Assembly (NCBI RefSeq): GCF_000247815.1
Contig: NW_004775881.1
Location: forward strand, 23,312 to 87,311
Source of the DNA: Ficedula albicollis
Lineage: Eukaryota > Chordata > Aves > Passeriformes > Muscicapidae
Reading direction: 5' to 3'
Length of the DNA stretch: 64,000 bases
Both the position numbers and the translations under genes were made by a program. Shown here piece after piece: positions 25,006-57,642 of this stretch. Positions within the stretch are counted from its first letter, which is position 1. Each line of letters starts with the position of its first letter. Below the pieces are notes generated by a model, which did not search any database, was not told the DNA's origin, and saw only the letters and a program-made list of their open reading frames with translations.

Positions 25006-27276
25006 TGAAAATAATTCAGCCTATTTGACAGGTATCTGGGTCTGTTGATTGTTCAGGGGTGTAATGTCTAATGTCCTGCTCAAGTTATCTGAATTCAGTT
25101 CTTTTTTTTTTCTCAGCCCAGAAAGACCTGGGATAAAACTGTTTTCTTCATAGGTATTAATGCTTGATTCAGCTGTACAGGTTCTCACTGCCTCTTTTGT
25201 GAGCTTAGGAGGATTGTATATGGGAAGTGCTTGTGGCACCTTGGGTATTTTGTCGTATGCTTCTGTACAAATGTGTCTGTACACATTCTGTGTTTGCTTA
25301 GCTAGAAGAAGCAAGCATTTCAATTTCAAGCCATTGGACAGACTGTGTGCTCAATCCAAACCTCCTTTTACCATGCTGTATTTCTCTCCTTGATGGCATA
25401 TTGATTTACCTTACTCAGTGGAGTTGGGCCAGTCCCAGCTTTCTGCCCAATTATGTGTCTCAATGTTTTTCAATTTCACATTTTAAGCAGAGCTCAGACT
25501 TGTTCCTCCATGCTGGGATCAAGTTCTGTCACTGCAGGTTCTTGCTGTGCATTTCATTTGGGCTTATAATGAGCAGACACGGTGCAGCTACATCTGGAGG
25601 TTAAACAAGTGGGGTCTGCTGCAGATGTTGAACATCTTCTGAGCAGTGTGTGGGGTTTCTGCTCCTCCAGCACATTCTTGCTTTTCCATGCAGCATCATG
25701 GAAATGAGCAGGGCTGAGCACAGAGATGGATTTGAAAGTTTAGTTTATGGATGCTTGATTTGTCTCTGCAGAAGGTGGTGTTGAGGGGGCACAGCCTATA
25801 GTGTCTTAAGCATAGGTCTTTCTATTTCGTCCAGAAGTGTTCTTTCTTTCCCTACCAGCAGCACATAGGTCAGTGTTCAGAGTGTGCTAATTGCCTAGAC
25901 ATGGACAACTAAGCTGGGGCAAAACATCTGATCACTTCTGTAAGGAAAACAGTCCAGTCTGGTCCAGTGTTACATCCCAGATGTTTGCTGGGATGGTTAA
26001 GCTGGTCATAGAATGTGGCTCATAAGCTGACCTGGCTGATTACTGTAACCAGAGAGATTTAACCATCTGAATGGGATCTAGGTGTCAGGCAAGCATGGGA
26101 ACGAGACAGGAGATGTGGGAATGGCAGGAGTTGAGATGAGTGCGGCACCTCTGCTTTCCCTGGAACCTTTTGAGATATCAGCCTAACTCGCTGTCTCCTG
26201 AGGTTTTAGCATTTCATCAGGATGCTGGGAGAGGCAGACCACCTTGCTCCTGGCCACTTGCTTCCCTTGTGCTGGCAGCTAACTGACCCACTTGAGCCAG
26301 AAGAACTCCCTAAACCTCTGGAAAATAAACGGTTTCTAAAAATGTGAGTTCTCCAGATGTCTCAGCAGATCAACTCGCCACTAGATCCATTTCAACAGGG
26401 CAGCAGAGAGTCTTTTGTAGGAGCAAGGCTCAGACTGACCGCTGTCCTGTGAAACAACCACCTTCCCTAGCTCCTTCCCCCAGGCTGAGGTTTGGTGCTT
26501 GACCAATACCTTTAAATTGCCTCAAAACCTAAGAAAACAATAATTCACTGATTTAGCTGCACCTGGTGTAGGACTATTACAAGAGCTGCTTTGACATTCC
26601 TTCTATGTTTTTGACAGAATAGTTACTGTATTTTTTAAGAAGCATCTTAGCATGCACATGGCTTTATAATTTACAAATTACATATATCTAGCCCAGAACA
26701 TTAAATTTTTTTTTTCAGACACTGTGATGCATTTTTGTATTACTTCGTTAGGGTATGAATTCTCAGTCTGAAAAATAATGTTGTTGTCCCAATTTCTGTT
26801 ACTGGAGGTTGGTCATATAGGACTGTCTTCAGCACAAGACAATGCTGCAGTTCATACCAACAGTTCAGCTTTTATGCAGTAATTGTTAAAAGAAAAAAAA
26901 TTCTCATTTATTTACTGGCCAATTAGCCAATTTTTTAAGATTGGTCTTCAATGAAAGATAAAATGAAGAGAAATGCAAAAGGAAAATTAGGTCATTAATG
27001 TACTCTTTGCTTCTAGCTTTCACTTCATTTGATTGTAAATTGTTTGCAGTACTATTGCAAATTAGTAGCTTGCATAAAGCACTATGAATGCCTTCAACAT
27101 CAGATTTAAATGAGGAAGAGTTGGACCTCTAACCTTCATGGAGTATAACTGTAGCTGGATGCACTCCTCGGGACTTATTATCCATTCCTCTATATTATGT
27201 TCTTGAACTCCTAATTGCTCAGGGTTCAATGCACTTTGAGATGCTGGAAAATGCCTAAGAAGATGTGAGATGAAAA
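25006..27276. other. intergenic, no feature supported
   Basis: It has mixed composition, slightly GC-richer near 25,600-26,500. No exon, CpG island or repeat was recognised. Confidence 0.5.
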
Positions 27277-27281
27277 CCTAG

Positions 27282-28276
<995 letters not shown>

Positions 28277-28281
28277 CCTAG

Positions 28282-31200
28282 GCAGTGGCATGCTCTTTCT
28301 ACCAAACACAGACATCAGAGGATGTGCAACATCCCACAGCAGGCTTCAAAACAGGAATGGTTCTCAGAAAACCATGTTGCTTTCCAAGAGTAGTGCAAAA
28401 TTTACATCCTGAGCTGGCAGAGAGACAAGGGTTACACTGAAAATAGGTTTTCCACATTTTGTAAGAAGAGCAGATTGAAATAGTAGGGCCTCCATCCCTC
28501 CTGGAAAAGAAAAATACCGCATGAATTTCCCAGTTAGTTATCTCCAGCCTCTTACCAAGTACACTAGAAGAGTCCTAAAATGCAGGCAAGGTAAATTTTG
28601 CTTTAGCATAAGATATTACTTCATTTCTTTTCAGACTAGGGTAATTCCTTTCTGTTTATCACACAGTTACTCATTGCCTGTAAAGCAGTGTCTTTTGTTT
28701 CACCTTTGCTGATTTTACCAAAAGCCAGAACTATAGGAAAAAGAATCTTTATGGACAATATCCTGAATTTTTAGAGAACAGCAATGGAGAGAGATCGTTT
28801 TATAGAGGGTCTGTTGAGTGTGTGGTGGTTATGGCCAGCCTGGAGAGAAAGGTTGGTGGCTGAAGGGACGAGTGTGTGTGCTCCGGCTGGCCAAGTGTTT
28901 GGGAACAGGGTGTTTCTGTGATGCAGAAAATTTGAGTTCTTGTTTGTGTGCATAAATAACTGGCCTCAGGTACTGATCAGAGTTAATTTGTCTGGAAAAT
29001 CAAAGATTAAAGGACTCTTGTCTTTGTGTCATAAGGATTTTGTCTGCATTGTGCTGTCTGATAAATCAGATTGCATAATGGGGGTGTCATATCGAATTTT
29101 GGATTTTCTAAGAGCAAATCAGAATATGCTGATATTTTTTCAAGGTATCTTTTCTTCTCTGGTGCACTCATTATATATCTATGGGAGAACTTCTGCACCC
29201 TTTCCTATTGGGTTTAGCTGCCTTTGTCTGCTATGTGGTGGCTCCTGTTAGCTATGCAAGGTACTCGTCTGGTTGTTAGTAGGAAAGGCTTCTGCACCTC
29301 AGACATTTCAGATACAATGCTAGTCACATGTCCTGCTTTTTGAACTTTGAACCTCTAATTCTAACTTCTTTTTTCTGATCCAGCAATCCTTCTGATCCTG
29401 CTTACACTGTCAGTGCATATTAAGAATTAGTAAGCAATGTGCACTAGATTATTTTAGACATGGTTTCTGTATTATTCCTAACATCCCCTGACAGACCGTG
29501 CTATCCCAGCTGTGCTGTGTTAGTAGTAGTGGGAGGAATATCAGCCACTCTTGTGGAGTTTGGAATACAGGTTCATTTGCAGCCTCAAATTCTTATTTAT
29601 TATACAGAGGTTTATAAAATAGGTATCTGTCATATAATCAGTTTTTGTCCAGACGTGAATATTCTAAAAGTTTGTTAACCAAAGTAACTTCCAAATACTG
29701 CATAGATTTAGAAAATCATGTATTACCTATGTTTCATATTAAGGAGTGTTTTCAAAATTACCTTTACATACTAGATTTCCTTAGATGCAAGAAAACATAA
29801 TTTTTAAATAAAATATTATATTTTGTTAGGAAGCAGAAGGAATGCTTGATGAGTATGGAATTAGACAATGCTTGTTGCTCAGCTGTTTGTGAAATTGGTG
29901 GAAGACAAGTCTGTGCTTAAGAGGGCCTGATCCTGTTGCTGTTGGACCATTTGAGTTATATGTGGACCATGGGTAGACAAATATTAGATGCAGAAAAATA
30001 AATTAATGATTTTAAATTAATTTTTCTGAGTCCTCTATATTTGCTTCTCCTCTGGCTTATGTATTTACTATATATCTTGTATGTACAGAGGGGTGTGAAA
30101 AAGACTCCAGCTTGCCAACTCACATCTTGGAATGAGGGAAGAGAGGAGAGCTGGCTCTGACAGTTCAAAACAGAGATGTTCACGAATGGAGAAAGATGAG
30201 GAAGATAAAAATCTGGAAAATAGGGAGATAAATGGTAAAACATAAAAATAAAAACATAGGGAACAGGACAAAGGACGAAAGGAAACACAAGGAAATTGAA
30301 GTGCAAGTGTCAAAGAAAATAGTAACTAAGGGGCATAAATAGAGGAAAACAGAAAAATTATGTAGTTGTCTTTTTTTTTAAATATGTAAAGCTCTACATG
30401 TTCCAAGATGAGAATGTGTATATATAGAAATGAATATGTAGTTTGAGCCTTTTAAAATTCAGGCTGAAGTCTTGAATTTTTCAAATGAAATTGGAGTCTT
30501 ATGAGCTTTGTGGAGCCACATCCCATTTACAAGATGAACACATTAGTGGTATCTCACACAAAGCATTCCTCCTCCTTATTGCTCCTCTACCCCAGGTTAT
30601 CCACATTGTGCCATATGGCAAACACTGATAAACAGTGAGGCCTCAAGAGCTGATTCTGCTTGGAAATGACTGTCCATGAGGAGCTAAGTCCACATATACC
30701 AGTTTCTGGGTTTGAAATCTAAAATTGTGTGTGAGACTGAAGAATGGACAGAAGGAACATCATGTTACTGTGTTGTTTTGCATGAAATTGGAGTATTTGA
30801 AATTTTGCAGTAGTCAGCAGAATGGTAAAGAGCAGCCAGTGCATGTGTAAGGTGTGTGCTAAGTGGACAATGGAAACACCAAAAAAAAAAGGTTTCTGTA
30901 AAACTTGTTTATTTGGGAAAATGTGGATGTTAGTTAATTGAAATGTTCACTTCTGTCTACTGGGAACTAATAGGAGGAACACCAAAGCAGACAAAAAGCA
31001 GCAAATGTCTGAAGGAACATATTTTGAGCCCTTTCTAGTCTGCAGGTTTTGAATTCTTCCCTATTCCAAACTATAAACTATGTGAACATTTAAAATCACC
31101 TCTGAAACGTATCAGGAAACTTAAAAGAAAATGGCAGTTTGAAAAGAGAGGGGAATGTAGTTCTCAGATTTTCTGTATATCAGGGTACAGGAAACAAGTT

Positions 31201-34200
31201 TTATAATCTCTTTATATCTGTAAAGCTGTGGTACTGCTAGAAATTAATTTCAAACTGAGGAGCTCAAAATAAAACTCCAGTTTAGGAAGAGCAGTACTGC
31301 TCAGTTTACCACATTGATATTTACAGCCATAATCTAAATCCTTCTGTCCCTTACAAATCATCAATCCTCTCCAAGGTGTGAGCATCTTCTCACACTGTGA
31401 GATTTGAATATGCAATCTAGGGAATAAATCAGAGTTTAAATGTGACTCCTTTGGCAATGGAAACTGCCTTTGAAGTTTTTGGATCTTCTACATTCCATGT
31501 TCCCTGTTTTAAATTAAAAGAACAAAGCAGTCTCAAATAATGCACTGCAAGCAGCCTGCAAAACCTGCATCTCAGAAATGAGGAACTGAAAACATGGAGG
31601 AGGTCTGAGGGCATTTCATTCATCTTCCCATCAAACAATCTGCCCCAGGTAAGAGCAGTTCAGGTAAGCCAGAGTTAGCAGGGTTGATCATATCCTCCAT
31701 TACAGGGCAGCCCAACTAACAGCTTCATTTAAAAATCTTACTCCTGTGCCTTGTTGATGACAATGATGGAATACTCCACAGTAGTCATTGAAGGATGTAA
31801 AATTATGATCTCTTGGAAAGCCTCCCCACCCCACCTTGCGCCCCAAAAGCCCCAACTGTTGTCATCTGCCCTTCTCTGAATTCCATAGGTCACTTTTGAT
31901 CCAGCTTACATTGACTTTCCATGTTTTTTCACTCTCCTTAGACCATGACTTCTACCAGCTTCCAGGAGACAAAACTTATGATCCTGCTTTAACTGTGAAA
32001 CTTCTTAGGATGTGCCTATTTTTCATGCATGACTGGAAGACTAAGGAATTTAGAGATCAACTTGAAATTTGCCTAACTGAACCAGGTCTAGGACACTGGG
32101 GATCATTTTAGCAACACTGATGATGAATCTCTCACTCTGAGATGAATGATATCTTCTCATCTCCATGCACTGCATCTCAGAGCATTCAGTGTTAGACTCA
32201 AGGTCTAATGCTGTCCCTGCGCATTAAGTGGTAAAATGTACACGGGAGTAAAAACTCAGGTTATCTTTCACCAAAAGTATTGCTACTACGTAAGTTTGGA
32301 CAAGATCAGCTTGTCAGTAAGGATCAGGAAGTTGAGGCTGGATTAAAGCAAGGCAGAGGTGAGGACAAAGGAGAGCCGAAGGATGCCTTTAGCCAAGTCT
32401 CAGTCTGTAATTTAGAACCACTGCTGAATTGGCAACCACTCTGATTAATGATTTCTGCCATCACTAGTTCTTGAGGAGATTCTGTCCTAGCTCAGTTATG
32501 ATTTTATTGGACTCTCCTGTTCCAGCTGGTCTCAAGCAATGCAGTACACATGGGCATAAAGCCATTGGTTCTTAGGAACTGCACTCTCAGAGTGATGTAC
32601 CATTTGCCCTTGGCAGCTCTCGCTTCTGGTAGCAAAATTCACTCACTTCTTCGCCCTGAAGTAGCGCTGCAGCTGCTGGGCGAGTGGGCAACTTGAACAG
32701 GGAGTAAGAGCCTGGACTGGCTGCTGACCTTTTGGTGACAACTGGTTTGTCAGATTCTGTCTCAGAAGGAACCTGGAACAGCTTTTATGTAAAAACATAT
32801 GTTGTATTTATAAACCTGCACTAATGCTTGAAGAGGTGTTTGAAAAATTGTATATGCCATTTTTAGATGAAGTTTAACAATCCTGGTACATATCAAATAG
32901 ATCATATACTTCATGCATAATCATAAACATAATATATTATCATAAAATGGTAAATGTCATTCCATAGCATGTATCTCTGCACATTGACAGGGATCAAGGT
33001 TATAGACAGAATGGCAGGAGATGGAAAGAAAATAGTATCCTCACTTACTAAAGATTCAGTGGTCAATATGGCTTGGATACTACCCTTTAAATAATAAACA
33101 ATTTGTCAGAGTGACCAAAGTAATTACTGACAAGCTTGTCTTTATTATTATTACTATTATTTTTATTTGGCTGTTCTGTACAATTGCACAACTTCACTGT
33201 TTCTTTCTCTGAATGATCAGGTATTGATTTACTGGTAGAAGATTTTGACCAGACTGATTGTAAGAGATTCATATTTCTTTTTACTGGATTCCATAAGTCG
33301 ATTAGAAGAACCTCTCCATAGGAATGCAGAAAGAGTTGAAGGCATCTGAGCTTTTTGCTTTGGCAAAATCTTGTAAGTGATATCAGATGGATTCTGTTGG
33401 GATGGGAGCTGGTTCTGATTACAAGTGAGGATTACAAGGGGTGCTGTGGGAGAGGAGCTGTTGATGGTTATGTCCATACCAGCAAATAGTGCTGTGCATA
33501 GGAACAGAACTGTAATGCCAATTACAAAATGCTGGTCCTGAAGACCTAATGTCCACATAAATGTATTTTTGACATGTTGGACTAGTTCTAGTTTGGTCCC
33601 ACATGCTCCTCCAGTGGCTTGAGTCCCTGGTATGTGCTCCTGGAGAGCTGCTCCAGATTTAGGATTCCTGAAGGAATCCTGTTAGTGGTCTCCAAGGCAG
33701 CACTGTGTTCTATTGGGAAAGCTGCTGATCTGAACTACAAATTGGCGTAGACACAGCTGTTAAATGTCTGGTCCTATCTCTTGAATAAGTAAATTGAGAC
33801 CATAGGAACAGGCTTTTGGAGGAAGTGGCAATACTAGTTCTGATTTACTGTTGGATAAAATCAAGGTCCATTAAGAATTATTACATAAAAAAACCCTTAA
33901 TGCTGTTGACTTGGTTTGACACACAGGAGAAAGTAAGGAAGCTCTTTCTAGGGCTAAAACTAAAAGAAAAAGGGGAATCAGCATGAAAAGAAGAGAGCAG
34001 GAATGCCAGAAACACCACTGCAGTTCTCTCTTTAGGATAGCTGCAGTATTTTGACATAGCCTATGATGGCTAAGCCATTGGATTCAAGAACTGCCTGTGT
34101 ATTAAGAACACAAAGATGTTACAGTCTTATACAAGTATTCGTAAATGTTTGTATTTTTAAAAAAACCCAAACACTCCACCCATCTTAGAATCAAAATCTA

Positions 34201-36129
34201 ATTACACTAAATGAAGATATTTCCTAAGCAGTCCTACTTGAAGCACATGCCAAAGAAGAGTTCATATTGTGAACTATATTATGGTGAATACATCAACAAA
34301 AGGGGGGGTGGTGGAAGCGAAACAGCAGTTTCTTACATGTAATGTGTTTACTACAGGCCCATCTTCAAAATCCTGTCACTTAAATCACAACATTTCTGCT
34401 TATTGAGCTGAGTTGTTCAGATAGCTCATAAGCAACTCCTAAAAACCTAAACAGACTACACAAAATTAGAAGTCTTTGAAGTACTAACACAAATAACTTT
34501 GTAAAGTTGTTTTATTGAATGGGAAAAGCTTTTCTGTTTTTAAGTACTCTGTTGTTTTTTGTATTTAATGTGACAATCAATCATATCTTGACTTGACAGC
34601 CAATAGTTTATTTGAACCTAAATCTGCAATGAAGGAATCTGAAAATATGGTTTGCTTCAAGTTATTCTGTATGAATTTGAACATTTAGATACTGCTGGAA
34701 TCACTGTCAACAGGAAAACTTCTCAATTCTAGTTAAGCACATTTTCCTCCTGCTCATCTTAGCTGCCTAAAATACCTTGATTTGTTAGTTTCCTTCCTCT
34801 GTCAGTTCACTCTTCTGCCCAGATTTGTATTCCTGCCCTCCAGTGCAACATTACTCAGAAACCTCTCATCCTCCTGCACCATCAGGCCAGTGCCTTCACT
34901 CTTTGAAAACATGTTGTTACAATTTCTAAAAATCATGGAAGAAAATTATATAGTCTTAAAAGCTATTGTTCTGCCCATTGTATTAAATATTTGTATTCCT
35001 ACCCTTCTATTTCCATCCCCTCTCCTAAGTACTTCAGCCCACACTGGCAAAACTTCTGCCATTAAGGGGCCCAGAGTCCTGGCCTGCACTCTCATCAGAA
35101 CCATGACACGTCCTGTCAGTCTTTCACTGCCATTTTAGAAAGGATTAACTCTTTAAATGATTTTACAGAAATAAGAGACAATCACAGCTTTGATATTGTC
35201 AGTGCTTGCTGCAAGCATTTTTCCTTAAGCACCAACCCAAGGAACATATTTTTACAAGTTGGAGCTGCTCAGGCAGTTCAAATGGCTTTTTAATCTCCAG
35301 AGGCCAGATGGAAGCATGATCCTTCACCATTGCATGTTTTGTGTAACGAAAGGATTGGAATTAAATTTTGTTTGCATAGTCTTATGTGTAAGTATATAAA
35401 TATTTTTCCTTTCTATCCATGCATTTTCTCCTCTACTGTTTTGTTTCAGTTTTTTTAATGACAGCTTTCTATAGGGGAAAACTGTCACAAACAAGCAAAC
35501 GCTATGCCCTGAAAGAAAAGCTTACACAGAAGAAAACAATTATTTTAGTCAAGGAGATTTGAGACCGAACTTGACACTCAAGTCCTAAGTTTCTGAGACA
35601 GATGATGACTTACCTTGGTTTCAAGGCTCTGATAAAACTACTGTTGGACTGATGTGGAATGATGTTATATTATTATTTGTTCTGAAGCTTTATTTCAGGC
35701 TCTCCTACAATCCTAACTTTGATTTTAGTTGCATTTATGGATTTATTCTTTGCTGTCAACTGCAATCAACTGATTGAAATCCATAAATAATAAACATCAG
35801 GTTTCAATTTAAGATGCAGTTATGAGATGCTATCGGGAAAAGTTTTAGCAGCTTTTTATAGCTGCCTCCCCCCCGAGAGCAAGGCCCTGACACATTCCTT
35901 GTGAGAAGGAGTGAATGTCCTTCCTGCATGTTTGTCCAGACCCACGTGACAAATCCTAAATGGTAACGGAAGGAGAGGACACTCATACACCTGTGGAAGA
36001 CTTGTATAGAAAGTCCCAAGACATATTTTAGCATGTACCAGTAAGATCAGCAACTTGACTGCTTTACCTCTCACAGGATACATAATATTAAATTAACGCT
36101 AGAAAATAAAAAATTTTTAAAAAGACATA
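28282..36129. other. 3' flank of FBXW7, no gene supported
   Basis: This is about 7.8 kb of AT-rich sequence with frames of at most 118 codons that overlap on both strands. I recognise no exon pattern. It agrees with the gene-poor region 3' of FBXW7 in mammals. Confidence 0.5.
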
Positions 36130-36147
36130 CTAACATGAAAAAACACA

Positions 36148-36153
36148 TTTTAT
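36148..36153 (-). terminator. FBXW7: candidate distal polyadenylation signal AATAAA
   Basis: On the minus strand the sequence reads GTGCAATAAAATG, so the hexamer directly follows and partly overlaps a miR-25/92-type seed match. T-rich minus-strand sequence follows. It is the most distal good hexamer within about 1.8 kb of the stop codon. Three upstream hexamers could give shorter forms. Confidence 0.5.
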
Positions 36154-36158
36154 TGCAC
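36152..36158 (-). promoter_or_regulatory. miR-25/92 family seed match (GTGCAAT) at distal poly(A) signal
   Basis: The minus strand reads GTGCAAT followed by A, an 8-mer site. It overlaps the start of the AATAAA hexamer. A related 7-mer lies at 37604-37610. Confidence 0.45.
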
Positions 36159-36360
36159 TTAAGTTATAAGAAAATAAAATTTCTAAGTGAATCAAACCAT
36201 AGACACAATCCCTTTAAAGGTTGTTTTCCTCCATCACGTCAGGTTGTTACATAACTAAAATTAACCAACTGGAATCTGATTATTTTAAATCAGACTATAA
36301 ATAAAACAAAAACAAAAAAAGGAGGAGAAAAGATCGCCTAGGATACAGTGTTAAACCACT

Positions 36361-36368
36361 TTCACAGT
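36361..36368 (-). promoter_or_regulatory. miR-27 seed match (ACTGTGAA), distal copy
   Basis: The minus strand reads ACTGTGAA, an 8-mer match to the miR-27a/b seed. miR-27a is a reported regulator of FBXW7. Confidence 0.5.
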
Positions 36369-36466
36369 TCAGCTTGAGTAGAGAGGCTCTTGGAGAATGA
36401 GGCAAACCATTTGACTTTATTCTCATTTTGTTTGCATGTGATATCTTTACAAAAACATTTTTGCTC

Positions 36467-36474
36467 TGTCAGTT
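36467..36474 (-). promoter_or_regulatory. miR-223 seed match (AACTGACA) in FBXW7 3'UTR, distal copy
   Basis: The minus strand reads AACTGACA, a full 8-mer match to the miR-223 seed. A second identical 8-mer lies 120 bases upstream in the transcript. FBXW7 repression by miR-223 is established in mammals. Confidence 0.6.
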
Positions 36475-36586
36475 CCTCCCAGAAATGACTGTAACAGTTG
36501 GTTTTTTTTCTCAAATACTGTAAAACACTAAGACTGACCAGCAACTTTATTTTAATTTTTGCATTTTATAATATTTTTTTTAATTT

Positions 36587-36594
36587 TGTCAGTT
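36587..36594 (-). promoter_or_regulatory. miR-223 seed match (AACTGACA) in FBXW7 3'UTR, proximal copy
   Basis: This is an identical minus-strand 8-mer, AACTGACA, in an AU-rich context (flanked by AAAAAT and AAAATTA), a context that favours site accessibility. Confidence 0.6.
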
Positions 36595-37249
36595 ATTTTT
36601 AATGTATGTTCATTCCATTCACCACAGCCCTCACAAAGAAGAATTTCCCCACAGAACAGGCTGCAATAGCTTTGTTCCAAGGAATGTGTTTTAATTTTTG
36701 CCCAGAAAAAAGAAAATAAGCTTTGCACACACACTCAATTCTTTATTTGCAGGCAAACTTCACTCTTAATTGTCTGAAACTCTTCCACTCTCAGCCTCTT
36801 AGAGGCACAGTTGGCTCAAGTTTCAGTGGCAAAAAGTCTTTTTCTGTAATCAAACTAGAGCAAATTTGGAATTCAGTCTGGGACTAAAACGTCACAGCAG
36901 AAAAAAAAATAAAAAAAACTAATTTGCTTTTTTTTCTTTCATTTAGCAGCATAAATAAGTTTGGCCACTGGGAATACAGTACAGGGGTGGGACAACAATC
37001 CCATAATTGAAGACCTACTTCTAGCACCAGCATTATTAATTAAATCCATCAGAGGACTCTCAAAACCCAGGACAGCTTGCCACCTCAGAGCAACTTCTGC
37101 GTTGAAGAGTGTAGATGGAAGCAACAGTAAATAGATTAAACAGAGGCTAATACTGTGACTGACATTGGCAATGGTTGCGGAAAAAAAAAAAAAAAAAGAG
37201 AGGAATAAAGAAAAAAAAGAAAAAGCTCTGATAAAACTGCACAAAACAA

Positions 37250-37257
37250 TTCACAGT
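37250..37257 (-). promoter_or_regulatory. miR-27 seed match (ACTGTGAA), proximal copy
   Basis: This is a second identical 8-mer, about 640 bases downstream of the stop codon. It would also be present in transcripts using a proximal poly(A) site. Confidence 0.5.
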
Positions 37258-37361
37258 AATATTTTAGCTTTTCCACACCAGGAATGGATTCTTTGTTTTT
37301 GTTTGTTTTTCTCACTGCATATGCTCTCTAGTTTTTGAATGTCAGCCAGTGACTGCTGGTG

Positions 37362-37490
37362 GAGGTTGGAAGGGACCTTAGAGGGAGTCCCATCCAACCC
37401 CTTGCTTGGAGCAGGGCTAAGGGACAGCTCATTGCCCAGAGGGGCTCCTGGGACCCAGGGCGACTCAGGGATGCATGTGCAGGCTTGCCT
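37362..37490 (-). mobile_element. CR1 LINE 3'-end fragment inside the FBXW7 3'UTR
   Basis: The + strand reads ggttggaagggaccttaga, then catccaaccccttgc and gagcaggg, which is the reverse complement of the CR1 3' end as I know it. The element is in the same sense as FBXW7. Its far boundary is approximate. There is no coding capacity. Confidence 0.6.
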
Positions 37491-37603
37491 GTGCAGCTTA
37501 TTTCAAGATCTTTGTGGTAAAATAACTTGCTAACAAGAACTGTAACATTTTTTTTTTCACTCCAAATTGCTCAAGGAGCTTTTGGAGGAAAGTAAAGAAA
37601 TTA

Positions 37604-37610
37604 ATTGCAC
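37604..37610 (-). promoter_or_regulatory. miR-25/92 family seed match (GTGCAAT), proximal
   Basis: The minus strand reads CCAGGTGCAATTAATT and contains the 7-mer GTGCAAT. It lies about 290 bases after the stop codon. Confidence 0.45.
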
Positions 37611-37899
37611 CTGGTTTCATTTCTAAAGTTGTATTTTTGCAAAGCTGCCCCAGTCAAAAGTGTAGCCTTTTTATGTGAGGAGACAGCAAAAGCCTCTCTT
37701 GTCACTAATAGTTTGTCACCTTTGTCTTCTCCTTTGTAGTCTGTAGGTCTTTAGGATCTGTTGCCCCAAGGCAACATCCTGCACCACCAAGGACAAGGGA
37801 TTTTTTTCCCTTTTCCTTTTTTTCTTTTTTCTTTTTTTTCAGGGGGGAGGGAAAGGAGAACATCGTCTACACATTTGGAAAAATTAATCTTTCTGCCCT

Positions 37900-57642
<19,743 letters not shown>

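Larger units (their letters stand above)
36130..37899 (-). other. FBXW7: candidate FBXW7 3'UTR
   Basis: This AT-rich sequence follows the stop codon on the minus strand, with no competing gene. Minus-strand AATAAA hexamers lie at 36742-36747, 36546-36551, 36416-36421 and 36148-36153. The last would give a UTR of about 1.77 kb, ending near 36,130. The stretch holds paired seed matches for miR-223, miR-27 and miR-25/92, all reported regulators of mammalian FBXW7, which supports its being transcribed 3'UTR. The exact cleavage site is inferred. Confidence 0.65.
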
